From Buddleja alternifolia (lineage: Eukaryota; Streptophyta; Magnoliopsida; Lamiales; Scrophulariaceae): a stretch of DNA of 64,000 nucleotides. The notes under the pieces were generated by a model. The model did no database searches. It saw nothing but the letters and a program-made list of their open reading frames with translations, and had not been told where the DNA came from. Positions 21,677 through 32,533 of the stretch are shown one piece after another. A program made the translations under genes and the position numbers. Positions within the stretch are counted from its first letter, which is position 1. The number at the start of each line of letters is the position of its first letter. The DNA is taken from the NCBI GenBank assembly GCA_019426215.1, contig CM033396.1:34400503-34464502 (forward strand), written 5' to 3'.

Positions 21677-22051
21677 ACTTTTTACTTTTGATCCGATTAG
21701 ATTAGAGTTCGGTCAAAACACTTTTAGTCCCATAAGGATTTTTTTTTGACACTTTTGGTCCCATTGGAGTTAAAATGTGACATTTTTAGTCCTGTCCATC
21801 TATTTTTGGACGAAATTTATCCGCATAAGACACACACTTTGTTAGTTAATTGTCTCGGGATTCAAATGAAACATGCGAGAGGCAGTCAACTAACGGAGTG
21901 TGTATCTTGCGGGGCTAAATTTTGTCCAAAAATAGAAAGACGGAACTAAAAATGTCATATTTTGACTCTAATAGACCAAAAAATTCATAAAAAATCCTAT
22001 GAGACTAAAAATATTTTAACCGAACCTCAATAGGACCAAAAATGAAAATTT

Positions 22052-22053
<2 letters not shown>
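21677..22053. mobile_element. Foldback MITE with ~180-bp arms
   Basis: The two halves are inverted copies of each other. The left half reads TTTTTAGTCC, ATTTTTGGACGAAATTT, ACACACTTTGTTAGTTA; the right half gives the same words in reverse complement with scattered differences. The loop is near 21865-21885. The right edge is followed by an AT run and no clear target duplication is visible. It is non-coding. Confidence 0.7.

Positions 22054-22055
<2 letters not shown>

Positions 22056-22086
<31 letters not shown>
22056..22086. repeat. (AT)n(AC)n microsatellite
   Basis: An AT dinucleotide run (22056-22080) continues into a short CA run. Confidence 0.95.
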
Positions 22087-22087
<1 letters not shown>

Positions 22088-22504
22088 CATATTAGAATAG
22101 GCCAGTTGTGGTGACAATCTTGTCCCTATTGCTTCATGACTGCTTTCTCGCATTTGTTTCACAAATATATTAGATTAATACCGTCAAAGCAAACACTATA
22201 TTGCTCCCGCTGTACTGTTCATACGATCATAGGCTGCAAGGTGGTTTTCATATGGTGGGTGGGTGATGAAAATCACCACACTCTATGTAATCTTGTGGTT
22301 TATAGTCCCCATGCAAACCCCGTGGATATTATACAAGTGAGCTTATTTATTGTCGATTTTGCATATTAAAATGTGAATCATACGATTAATTTTAATGGGT
22401 ACTTTGACCATGTAGAGTCTCGAGTAATCACACTCTTCTATGTCAAGTGCACGCGTCATCTAATATCCGTGGGAGTGTATTTTCTGTGGACTTGCAGTGT
22501 TGAC
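22087..22504. other. Intergenic DNA
   Basis: Less AT-rich than the surroundings, but no gene or repeat structure is recognised. Confidence 0.4.
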
Positions 22505-22599
22505 CCATGTTCATATGGGTTTTTTATTAGATTAATACAAAATAATTTTTTTTTCAAAATAATATAATTTAAAAAGAATTATTTTTTTAATACAAAACG

Positions 22600-22884
22600 T
22601 CATTTGATATACCGTCTTCAGCCTAATTTTTGTTTTTTTTAAATGAAAATTTGAAGACGACATTTTAAATGTCGTCTTCATTAATTTTATTTTTTTTATT
22701 TCTTTTAAAGTTGAAGACGACATTTAAAATGTGGTCTTCAATTTTCTTTTCTTTTTTTTTTTCCGAAAATTCTTTTTTTATTTTTTATTTAAGGAAATGG
22801 AAGATGGTATGCACAATGCCGTCTTCAAAATTCCCTTTTTTTTATTTATGGAAATAGAAGACGGCATTATGCATGCTGTCTTCT
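22600..22884. repeat. Left set of five GAAGACG/CGTCTTC palindromic modules
   Basis: Modules of about 27-28 bp lie at about 22597, 22654, 22709, 22799 and 22858. Each has the pattern GAAGACGRCAT - spacer - ATGYCGTCTTC with small variations, separated by T-rich spacers. Confidence 0.85.
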
Positions 22885-22944
22885 ATTTCCCATTTTTTTT
22901 ATTTTTCTTTTTTTTTTAATTAAAGATTAATGATTTTTTTTCTT

Positions 22945-24165
22945 ATTTCCGGCTCATTTTTCTCCCTTTTTCGTGCATTTTTAGGTTTCGACTTGAACAT
23001 ATAAATTGTAGATTTTCATATAAATTTTGTAACCCCACGAGAATGTGATCATTTCGATGCCCGATTGAAGAAATACGACAAAGCGAAAGAGTAACATTTG
23101 AGCATTTTCTTAAAGAAAATAATAACTTTTTTCATATTTACGGCTCCGTTTACTCCCTTTTTCGTGCATTTTTAGGTTTCCACTTGAACATATAAATTGT
23201 AGACTTTCATATAAACTTTGCAACGCCACAAGAGTGAGATCATTTCGATGCCCGGTTGAAGAAATACGACAAAACAACTTTTGAGCATTTTTTTAAAAGA
23301 AAATAATGTGTTTTTCCTTATTTACGACTCAGTTTTTTCCCCTTTTCGTGCATTTTTAGGTTTCGACTTGAACATATAAATTGTAGACTTTCATATAAAC
23401 TTTGCAACGCCATAAGAATGGGATCATTTCGATGCCTGGTTAAAGAAATACGACAAAGCAACTTTTGAGCATTTTTTTAAAAGAAAATAATTAGTTTTTC
23501 CTTATTTACGGCTCAGTTTTCTCCCTTTTTCGTGCATTTTTAGTTTGGACTTGAACATATAAATTCTAAACTTTTATATAAACTTTGCAACGCCACAATA
23601 ATGGGATCATTTCGATACCCGGTTGAAAAAATACGATAAAGCAACTTTTGAGCATTTTTTTAAAGAAAATAATGAGTTTTTCCTTATTTACGGCTCAGTT
23701 TTCTCTCTTTTTCGTGCATTTTTAGGTTTCGACTTGAACATTTAAATTATAGACTTTCATATAAAATTTGCAACACCATAAGAATGGGATCATTTCGATG
23801 CCCGGTTGAAAAAATACGATAAAGCAACTTTTGAGCATTTTTTTAAAAGAAAATAATGAGCTTTTCCTTATTTACGACTCAGTTTTCTCCCTTGTTCGTG
23901 CATTTTTAGGTTTCGACTTGAACATATAAATTGTAGATTTTCATATAAACTTTGCAACGCCACAAGAATGGGATCATTTCGATGACCAGTTGAAAAGATA
24001 CAATAAAGCAACTTTTGAGCATTTTTTTAAAGAAAATAATAAGTTTTTCCTAATTTACAGCTCGATTTTCTCCCTTTTTCGTGCATTTTTAGGTTTCGAC
24101 TTGAACATAGAAATTGTAGACTTTCATATGAACCTTGTAATACCACAAGAATGGGATCATTTTAA
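22945..24165 (+). repeat. Array of seven forward ~183-bp units
   Basis: The marker word CGTGCATTTTTAG begins at 22972, 23163, 23347, 23531, 23713, 23897 and about 24080, giving spacings of 191, 184, 184, 182, 184 and 183. Each unit also contains GACTTGAACATATAAATTG, GGGATCATTTCGATG and AACTTTTGAGCATTTTTTTA. Confidence 0.92.
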
Positions 24166-25085
24166 AAGTCATTATTTTCTTTAAAAAAATGCTCAAAAGT
24201 TGCTTTATCGTATTTTCTCAATTGGTCATCGAAATGATCGCATTCTTCTGGCATTGCAAAGTTTATATGAAAGTCTACAATTTATATGTTCAAATCGAAA
24301 TCTAAAAATGCACGAACAAGGGAGAAAACTGAGCCGTAAATAAGGAAAAACTCATTATTTTCTTTTAAAAAAATGCTCAAAAGTTGCTTTATCGTATTTT
24401 TTCAACCGGGCATCAAAATGATCCCATTCTTGTGGCGTTGCAAAGTTTATGTGAAAGTCTACAATTTATATGTTCAAGTCGAAACCTAAAAATGCACGAA
24501 AAAGGGAGAAAACTGAGCCGTAAATAAGGAAAAACTCATTATTTTCTTTAAAAAAATGCTCAAAAGTTGCTTTATCGTATTTCTTTAACCGAGTATCAAA
24601 ATGATCCCATTATTGTGGCGTTCCAAAGTTTATATGAAAGTCTATAATTTATATGTTCAAGTCGGAACCTCAAAATGCACGAAAAAAGGAAGAAAACTGA
24701 GTCGTAAATAAGGAAAAACTCATTATTTTCTTCAAAAAAATGCTCAAAAGTGGCTTTGTCGTATTTCTTCAACCGGGTATCGAAATGATCCCTTTCTTGT
24801 GGCGTTGCAAAGTTTATATGAAAGTCTACAATTTATATGTTCAAGTCGAAACATAAAAATGCACGAAAAAGGGAGAAAACTGAACCGTAAATAAGGAAAA
24901 AGTTATTATTTTCTTTAAGAAAATATTCAAATGTTGCTCTTTCGCTTTGTGGTATTTCTTCAATCGGGCATTGAAATGATCACATTCTTGTGGGGTTACA
25001 AAGTTTATATGAAAATCTACAATTTATATGTTCAAGTTGAAACCTAAAAATGCACAAAAAAGGGAGAAAAATGAGTCGGAAACAA
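24166..25085 (-). repeat. Array of five inverted ~183-bp units
   Basis: The complement of the marker word (AAAAATGCACGAA) occurs near 24305, 24490, 24673, 24855 and 25047, again spaced by about 183-191 bp and in opposite orientation to the left array. Confidence 0.92.
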
Positions 25086-25146
25086 GGAAAATTTTTTATT
25101 AATCTTTAATTAAAAAAAAAGAAAAATAAAAAAAATGGGAAATAGA

Positions 25147-25446
25147 AGACGGCATGCATAATGCCGTCTTCTATTTCCATAAATAAAAAAAAAGGGAATT
25201 TTTCCGAATTTTTTTTTTTTTTAATTTAACAAAATAGAAGACGGCATTTACAATGTCGTCTTCACTATTCAAACATTAAAAAAAAATTAAAATTGAAGAC
25301 GACATTTTAAATGTCGTCTTCAACTTTAAAAAAAAATAAAAAAAATAAAATTAATGAAGACGACATTTAAAATGTCGTCTTCAAATTTTCATTTAAAAAT
25401 AAAATAAAAATTAGGCTGAAGACGGCATATCATATGACGTTTTGTA
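25147..25446. repeat. Right set of five GAAGACG/CGTCTTC palindromic modules
   Basis: Modules lie at about 25147, 25231, 25293, 25358 and 25420, mirroring the order and spacing of the left set. Confidence 0.85.
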
Positions 25447-25615
25447 TTAAAAAAATAATCCTTTTTAAATTATATTATTTTGTATTAATCTAATAAAAAT
25501 ACCATGTTCATATCGGTGCCTGATTGTTTATGATGACAAAAAAACCCATAAAATATAATTAATTATATATATAGCAACAATTTAAGGGTTAATCGAGTCA
25601 CTTAAAGGAATTTTA

Positions 25616-26183
25616 GGCTCTGTTTGGATGTGTTTTCATTTTATTTTCAACTATCATTTTTTAAAACGTATGGAAAAATAAGTTTTTAAATTTTTGTGTG
25701 AAACTAATGGCATGTTTGGTTGTGTTTTTGGAAATGGTTGGCATTGATGATTTAATGACGTGTGAAATGATTGAGTTAGTTAAAAGTAATGAGTATGTAT
25801 ATAATATATATAAAATAATAGATAATATTATATTAATTAAATATACTTGTAAGTAAAAATAATAAAAATTGGCCCCAAAAAGAGCACTAAAAATATTCAA
25901 AATAGATTTTAAAATGTGCACAAGCATGTGAAGATAATACTATATATTTTATTCCATTATAGCACCATAATTGTTGCCCCAAAAATTGATTTTTAGAAAG
26001 AGATATGAGAGAAAAAAAAATGTAAGTGTGAATTGGTAAAGTAAAAAATAGTTATTAGAGAATGTGTAAGTGAAAATGAAAATAAGAGTATTTTTAGTTG
26101 AAAATGGTGTAAACTGTGTATTTTCATTTTCAAATGATAATAAAAATGAAAATATGATAATGAAAACACAAACAAACATAGCC
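25616..26183. mobile_element. MITE with TTA target duplication (Tourist/PIF-Harbinger-like)
   Basis: Left end GGCTCTGTTTGGATGTGTTT and complement of the right end GGCTATGTTTGTTTGTGTTT are terminal inverted repeats of about 25 bp. TTA flanks both sides (25613-25615 and 26184-26186). A second, similar start (GGCATGTTTGGTTGTGTTTTTGG) occurs inside at about 25709, so two related elements may be nested. A relative lies at 63585. Confidence 0.65.
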
Positions 26184-26246
26184 TTAGGGTATTAAACCTG
26201 ATTGATTGGGTTCTCGGAAATAGTGAAGTAAACATGATATCTAGAG

Positions 26247-26892
26247 GAAAAATTGTGAATTTAGTCCCACGTGATAGGTTCGTTTTAGTTTTAGCCTCGC
26301 ATTTTACGGGATTTTAAAAATAGTCCAATAATTTGGACAAATAGCAACGTTAATCTTTTTTTAAGCAACGATAGTCCCCCCCTTTATTTTTCGATAAAAG
26401 TTACCGGAAAAACTAATGAAATTGGATATTCCGTTAAAAACTAACAGAATGGTCAACTTAAAATATCATTTTACTCCTTGAACTATACAAGTTCCATCAA
26501 GCATCACATAAACCAAAAATAATGACACTTACCCCCTGATTTTTTTTTTTTTAAAAATTAAAATTTTATGGCTTTTGTTTTTGCTTTTTTTCTTCCATTC
26601 TTTTTTCTTTTTCTAAGGGGCAAGCGACAAAAAAATTGGTTTAAGGGGTGTTTAATACAAGTTATATCAATTAAGGGACAAAATGCAATTTTAGTTGACC
26701 ATTCCGTTAGTTTTTAACGGAATATTCAACTTCGTTAATTTTTACCCAAAAAAAATGTGTGGGATCAATATTACTTAAAAAAGGACTAACATTGCAACTT
26801 TTTCAGATTATTGAGACTATTTCAAAAATTGTATAAAATGCTGGACTAAAAGTAAAATACTCCTTTTTATGGGATTAAACTTGCATTTTTGC
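26247..26892. mobile_element. Foldback MITE with ~300-bp arms
   Basis: The left arm (TTTAGTCCCACGTG ... AATTTGGACAAATAG ... TTCCGTTAAAAACTAACAG) is repeated in reverse complement in the right arm (CTGTTAGT-type words at about 26700, AGTCCTTTTTTAAG at about 26790, AATCCCATAAAAAGG at about 26870). The centre is near 26560. It is non-coding and target duplications are not resolved. Confidence 0.65.
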
Positions 26893-28385
26893 ATATATTC
26901 CTAGCTAGACCATGAAGTTTCTCATTTTACTTTTATCTTCCATGAATTCTGGAACTCAGAGTCTGAAATATCCAAATTATGAATTTTAAAATAATTAGTC
27001 CAAATTCTAATTATCTTTTCCTAGCTAGAACGAGAGCTTGAATGAACAAGTCAAATTAAGTCGAATGAACAATATACTATGCAAAACTTTCAGGTTTCGA
27101 CCTTTTGGTCCATCTGTGGTTGACCTAAATATACTTCCATTCAACTACTTACTGATTATACTTGTTTTGATCCTTTTTTATTTTAAAAAATTGCTTGCTA
27201 ATAATTATACAATAAAATGAAATATAGAAATAGTTGGCATGTCGTGATATTTAAAGTTCTAGCCTCAAAGTTAAATAAGCATTTTTCCTAGTGGGTATAG
27301 TCGAACACTCGTTTTATTTGTCTATAGGATAGGGGATATGATACGCTATAACGATTATTTTCGAGACTAAGGTTGTCACACTTTTAACGGTCTTTGCAAT
27401 ATCTTTTAGATATAATGAAATTCTCTATTTCGCCCATAAATATAGCTCAATTTAGGTGAGCCATGCATGTGAATTTTTATATTTATTTCTTAATTGATGT
27501 TTTTGATATATTGTTCTATTATAATGTGAAGGAATGTATATTTCAACTGATTTGCATTTTATCCCCAACATAAACATACACACATATATATACACACACG
27601 TCAAATTAATCTCAACATTATCTTTGAAATTCGATAAAAATTAAACAAACTAAACTTGTATGGCTTGATTCGATTTGTCAACACCGTAGTATTTTCACTC
27701 AATAATATTTGTTTCTTTTGAAAATCTTGCTCTAGTTGGCGAAAATCAATTCCCTTTCATTACAGATAATGTCATGAACCAAGTACTTCCTAGAAACATT
27801 CCTTAATTATTGTTGGAGACAATGTATAATATAGCTATCAATCACATAAAAATGTCAATAATATTTGACCCCACAAGTTCTGTTGGATTAGTTGAGGTAG
27901 TTGTTTTGTTTCTACAGGTGTAGTGTTTCTTGTGGGCTGAAAACATTGTGCCCCATTCATAGGATTAAGACAAATGGTCCCTCTAGATATAGATTATCGT
28001 GTCCCAATACAGCTGCACCATAGCACAATGGTATAACATCACCATCAATCTTGGATTGAATAAATAATTTCATCCCTCTATTTTTGTTTTGTGACAATTC
28101 ATTCAAGATTATTTATGAAAATTAAAAAAAACAAAATATTAATTTATTAAATAAAAGTATTTTTCAAATATTAATCTAAGTTAATTCAATTATAAAATTA
28201 TAACTTCGTTGTTGCGAATTTTAGCGAGTATAAAAGTTTTTAAAAGTAATTAAGTTCAGTTAAATATCACTTGAATTATAAAATAATGATTTTTATATGC
28301 AACGAAAAAAACATCAGTAAGGCATACTTTAAGTTCTAGTACCACTATTTGAATGAACACAGTGCTCCGACGACTTATACATATT
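26893..28385. other. Anonymous AT-rich intergenic DNA
   Basis: About 1.5 kb in which I see no gene, RNA or repeat with both ends. A short stretch at 28008-28055 vaguely resembles half of a tRNA but cannot be folded into one by eye. Confidence 0.5.
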
Positions 28386-29218
28386 AGGGTGTTCGTGCTG
28401 CGGTTTTGGATTTTTTAATTTTTCTGGCTAATTCAAAATCGAATTACTAAGTGTGATTTTTCGGTTGAGAAATCTCAAATTGCCATTTTGAAAAAATAAA
28501 ATCAAGGGTGTGGTGTGGTGCGGTTTGCGATTTTTATCTAATAAAAGAACGATTCAAACAAATTAAAATTACATATTTTAGGATATTAGCGCAAAAGTTG
28601 TAATCTTTTTAACATTGTCTTCTAAACCTAACCAAAGCTGTGTTTAGCAAAAAAAATTAGTCTCAAAAACTACGTAACATAATCAAAAACCTCACAAAAA
28701 TTTGAAAATATTGGACAAAGTCCTCCTACTAAACAATTCATAAATAATAATAAAATAGCTTACGCTTAAACAAAAACACTATGAAAGTGATTTATAAATT
28801 GTCAAATAGCATAGTCAAATTGTCTGCAATCCTAAAACAAACTTACAAAAGTTCAAATAATTTGGTATTTAAATAAAAAGTAACTAACAAAACAACTTAT
28901 TAATCTATTAAAAGTCTAGCCACTTAATGAAATTCTTGCATACAACTTCAACAGTGAAGTGAATTGAAGAAAATTGCCAAAATGTGCACTTTTTTTTAGT
29001 TAAATGCTTTTAATTTAGTAAAAAGGCTAAAATAATATATATATATATATATATATATATTATGGCGGTTTCGCGATTCGGTTTGGTGCAGTTTGGTCCA
29101 AAACCGCAGCCAAACCAACTTGGCAGTGCGATTTTCTTTTAAAATCAAAATTGCGGTTTGCATAGCAATTTGCCGAAAATAGTTTGGTACAGTTCGGTGC
29201 GGGCGGTTCGAGCTATTT
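28386..29218. mobile_element. Truncated hAT-like element with GGTTTGGTGCGGTTT subterminal repeats
   Basis: The left end GGGTGTTCGTGCTGCGGTTT and the later words GGTGTGGTGCGGTTTGCGAT and GGTTTGGTGCAGTTTGG resemble the ends of a common plant hAT family. The right end lacks the complementary ACACCC terminus, so it appears truncated where the LTR of element A begins. It contains an AT microsatellite at 29035-29061. Confidence 0.45.
29035..29061. repeat. (AT)n microsatellite
   Basis: Pure AT run of about 13 units. Confidence 0.95.
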
Positions 29219-29249
29219 CATAAAATTGTTGCCCATTATTAATACGCTT

Positions 29250-29735
29250 ATTAGACCAAAACCGTGATGGGGTAGTTAGATTGATTGAGAGAGAGTCGAA
29301 GAAACGAAGACTGAGAGTTGAGGCAGCAGTAGTCACGTCCGAACGGGAGGCTGAGCGATGTCGGGGCATGACATGCAGTAGGCTCCAAAGTTTTGACACC
29401 GCTTGACGTCCCGACATGGGATTGGCAATGTTCGAACATCGTTACTCGCGTGTTTCAACTTGGGAAGCAAGTAAACGCGGTTTGACAGAGTTTCAGACTG
29501 GGTTCCAGTTAGGATTTCCTAATGTGTTTTGAAGACTCTTACGGCTCTACTAGTATATATATTCACATTCTACTCTTGTAATATATATAACACATTCATA
29601 CAATCAAGTAGAACTTTAATGTAGATCGTGGACGTAGGCATTCTTGGCCGAACCACGTAAATCTTATGTCTTTTATTTTCTCGCCTTTTTGTTTCCTTTT
29701 ACTCGTTTATGCGCATTGATTCCTACCAACTAGTA
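29250..29735 (+). repeat. 5' LTR of element A (limits approximate)
   Basis: A TATA-like AGTATATATATTCACATTC lies at about 29550. CAATCAAGTAGAAC and GATCGTGGACGTAGGCA follow, with the end near CCTACCA at about 29733. This wording matches the R/U5 part of Tnt1-like LTRs as I know them. The start could not be fixed because the 3' partner is not in the window. Confidence 0.5.
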
Positions 29736-29770
29736 TTAATAGCAAGGGTTAACTCGATCTGTATGAACCA

Positions 29771-30430
29771 ATGGCGTCAAAGAGAGAAAAATAAAGATAG
29801 ATAAATTCGATGGAAAAGATTTTAGATTCTGGCGAACACATATGGAGGATTATCTGTACCTGAAGAAACTCCATCAATCGTTGTCGGGGAAGAAGCCTAA
29901 AAAGATGTCAAACAAGGATTGAGAATTTTTGGATAGGCAAACCTTAGGTGTTATTTGATTGACGTTATCAAGAAACTTGATGTTTAACATCTTGGATCAA
30001 ACTACTACATCGGGTTTGATGAAGGCGTTGTCCAACATGTATGAGAAGCCATTCGCATCAAATAAAGTCTACCTAATGAGACATTTTTTTTCAATTTGAG
30101 GATGATTGAGGGTGGAAAAGTGACCAATCATATCAACGAGTTCAATGTGATCATCACTCAATTAAGCTTGGTTGATATCAATTTTGAGGACGAAGTAAAG
30201 GCCTTGATTCTATTTTCTTCATTGCTGGATAGTTGGAGTGTGACGGTAACTGCTATGAGTAGTTTATCTAGCCAAAGAAAGTTGAAACTTCAGGAGATTC
30301 GGGATCTGATTCTGAGCAAGGATATTTGTCGGAGAGAATCAGGGGAACTCACATCTGCTACGTTGAGTGCGGAAAGCAGAGGGAGAGGTAATCAAGAGGT
30401 AGTGAGAAAGGCAGAGGTCGATCCGTGAGG
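29771..30430 (+). pseudogene. Element A gag
   Basis: ATGGCGTCAAAGAGAG at 29771 starts a gag of the Tnt1 type (KIDKFDGKDFRFW, MEDYLYLKKLH). It is disrupted by an early stop and shift and by stops near 29920 and 29955. A clean stretch at 30096-30428 covers the rest of the UBN2-like capsid domain and a basic RGRG tail. In the CCHC knuckle after it (30458-30502) the first Cys codon has become TGA, so the zinc finger is lost. Confidence 0.8.
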
Positions 30431-31468
30431 GAAGTCAAAACTGCGCAAGGATGCTAATTGATGGGGCTGTAATATAAAAGGCCATTACAAAAGTGATTGT
30501 CCAAACAAAGCAGGTCAGAATCAAAAGTGGGAACATCAACAAGCAAACATGACTGCAGACAATGTCAGAGATGCGCTGGTTTGCTGTATTCACAATTCAG
30601 TTGACCAATGGGTGCTTGACTAAGGTGCGTCTTTTCATGCTACTTCTTGTAAGGATTATCTAACAAATTACATCTCTGGAAAATTTGAGAAGGTATTTTT
30701 GCAAATGACTAGACCTTGGAAATTGTTGGTAAGGGCGATGTTGTAATAACGACGACACAGGAGATGCAGTCAAAACTGCAAAATGTTAAACAGGTTCCAT
30801 GGTTGAGGAAAAAATTGATCTGGATGAGTCAAATTGATAGTGATGGTTACACCATAGTGTTTGGTGGTGGTGTGTTGAAAATCACTAAGGGTAATATGGT
30901 GGTGGCTCGTGGTATGAAGTCCAGGACTTCGTATACTACCGAGATAAGAAAGGTCACATTAGCTTCACTCGAGGCCACAGAGGATGTGGACTTATGGCAT
31001 AGGTGACTTGGCATATGAGTGAGAATGAAATGAAGATCATGACATCCAAGGAAAATTTACCAATTTTTAAGACGGTTGAGTTGGATCTTTAACTGTGTGC
31101 TTGGGAAGCAGAAAAAGATGAGCTTCTCCAAGACTGGAAGAGAACTGAAGGCAGAGAAATTAGAGCTTGTGCATACTGATGTATGAAGACCAGCACCTGT
31201 AAAATCACTTAAAGAGTCCAGATACTATGTCACTTTCATAGACGATTCCACTAGAAAGGTATGGGTTTATTTTTTTGAAAATAAGTCCGATATTTTTAAT
31301 ACCTTTAAGAAGTGGAAGACGGAAATTATAATGAGACCTGGTTAAAACTGAAGAGCTTGAGGTCTGATAATGGCGGGGAGTATGATAGCCTAGAATTCAA
31401 AGAGTATTATGCTAAGAATAGAATCAAGATGATCAAGACCATTTTAGAGACTCCGCAGTAGAATAGAA
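30431..31468 (+). pseudogene. Element A protease and N-terminal integrase
   Basis: The protease motif W-V-L-D-S-G-A reads D-stop-G-A at about 30615-30630, so the active-site triplet is broken by a TAA in place of Ser. The pre-integrase and integrase core (LELVHTDV, FIDDSTRKVWVYF, LRSDNGGEYDS, TPQ) follow with further stops at about 31184, 31345 and 31459. The frame is cut at 31468 by element B and continues at 62432. Confidence 0.8.
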
Positions 31469-31960
31469 TGTTGGAACAAAATTTTAACCGGTGAAATCCT
31501 TCACCAATCCCAAGAACGTTCATGTTCAATCATAAAGAATCAAAGCACGAAAAGCGGAAGTGTACCTGAATAAGCCATATCAGATTAATTCTTGAATTCT
31601 TGAGTCTTCGCGGTTGGTCTTTCAATTCAATTCATAGTTCTTTGAGTTTCTCTTAGAGTCTCTCAATTCTCTCTGAAGATGGGGAATAGAATAGAACGAT
31701 ACGTATGATTTGGGGACCACAACCTTTTTATAATAAGTTATTATTCTTATTTCCAATTTAGCCCATTATAAAAGAGGAAATAAAATAATTGGCTTCTACA
31801 CACAATATTCCATAAAATCCCATACTTTCCTTAATTTTTTTAGAATCCAAAATACCTAATATCTTAATTGATCACATAATCTTGGCTCAATTAATATGAT
31901 GACTATTAATACACAATTTTCACATATTGCCCATATATAGATTGGATTATAAATCCAACA
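31469..31960 (-). repeat. 3' LTR of element B
   Basis: On the minus strand this is the downstream LTR. A TATAAAAAGG box lies at about 31723-31732 (complement). The polypurine tract CCCAAGTGGAAGAT lies next to it at 31961-31974 (complement). Confidence 0.85.
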
Positions 31961-32533
31961 ATCTTCCACTTGGGCTATATGTGTCACCTTATAACCGTGT
32001 ATTAAATAACCTTATGAGTACTCCAAATTTCGTCATCATTACCCCAAGCAATTTTCCAAACAATCCGCTCCTTCACTTATACCAACATAGGTTCAAAGTG
32101 GCTTTCATCACATATAATCGTGACTAAACCTATCAATGGTCATGTATATTGATATAACCAAATGACATGGATCAAGTACGGATGTGTAGCATGAAAATTA
32201 CATGTCATGCGATCCTAGCATGCATATTTCAACTGGTCCTCCCTTAAACCGTAGTGAGATCATTCAAAACACGTTCAGAGATAAACATAAACCATAAACT
32301 TTAATTCTGGAATAACTAAAATATTCAGAACCATAATCCAATTAACCAAATGCAAATGTTTACAACCAAAAGCAAATAAAAGACACAAACTCCCACTAAA
32401 ACTGAATATTCTTAAGTGCTACCACACCTATATGAGCAGTGTGCTCATGAAAGACCTTGCGTGGTAACCCTTTAGTAAGTGGATCCGCAACCATGGAGTT
32501 TGTACCTATATGTTCTATAGACATCTGCCCACT

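Larger units (their letters stand above)
22520..25501. mobile_element. 3-kb foldback element: inverted arms of tandem ~183-bp units capped by GAAGACG palindromes
   Basis: The outer ends TTTTTATTAGATTAATAC and its complement at 25475-25500 define a palindrome of nearly 3 kb. Going inward each arm has a T- or A-rich zone with five short palindromic modules (GAAGACG...CGTCTTC), then an array of ~183-bp units: seven forward units on the left and five inverted units on the right, meeting at about 24165. The 12-bp sequence CCATGTTCATAT lies directly outside both ends (22505-22516 and 25502-25513), suggesting a target duplication. There is no coding capacity. The class is uncertain: a foldback DNA element or a CACTA/Mutator derivative are options. 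Confidence 0.75.

Noticed and set aside
22669..22919. Phe-rich small open frames in the foldback arm
   Set aside because: They translate T-rich spacers and palindromic modules; composition artefact.
22945..25085. CRISPR-like array
   Set aside because: Units are long, contiguous and inverted across a centre, with no spacers; this is plant foldback DNA.
28008..28060. tRNA-like wording (GCACCATAGCACAATGGTATAAC)
   Set aside because: It resembles the 5' half of a tRNA, but no matching acceptor, anticodon or T arm could be folded by eye.
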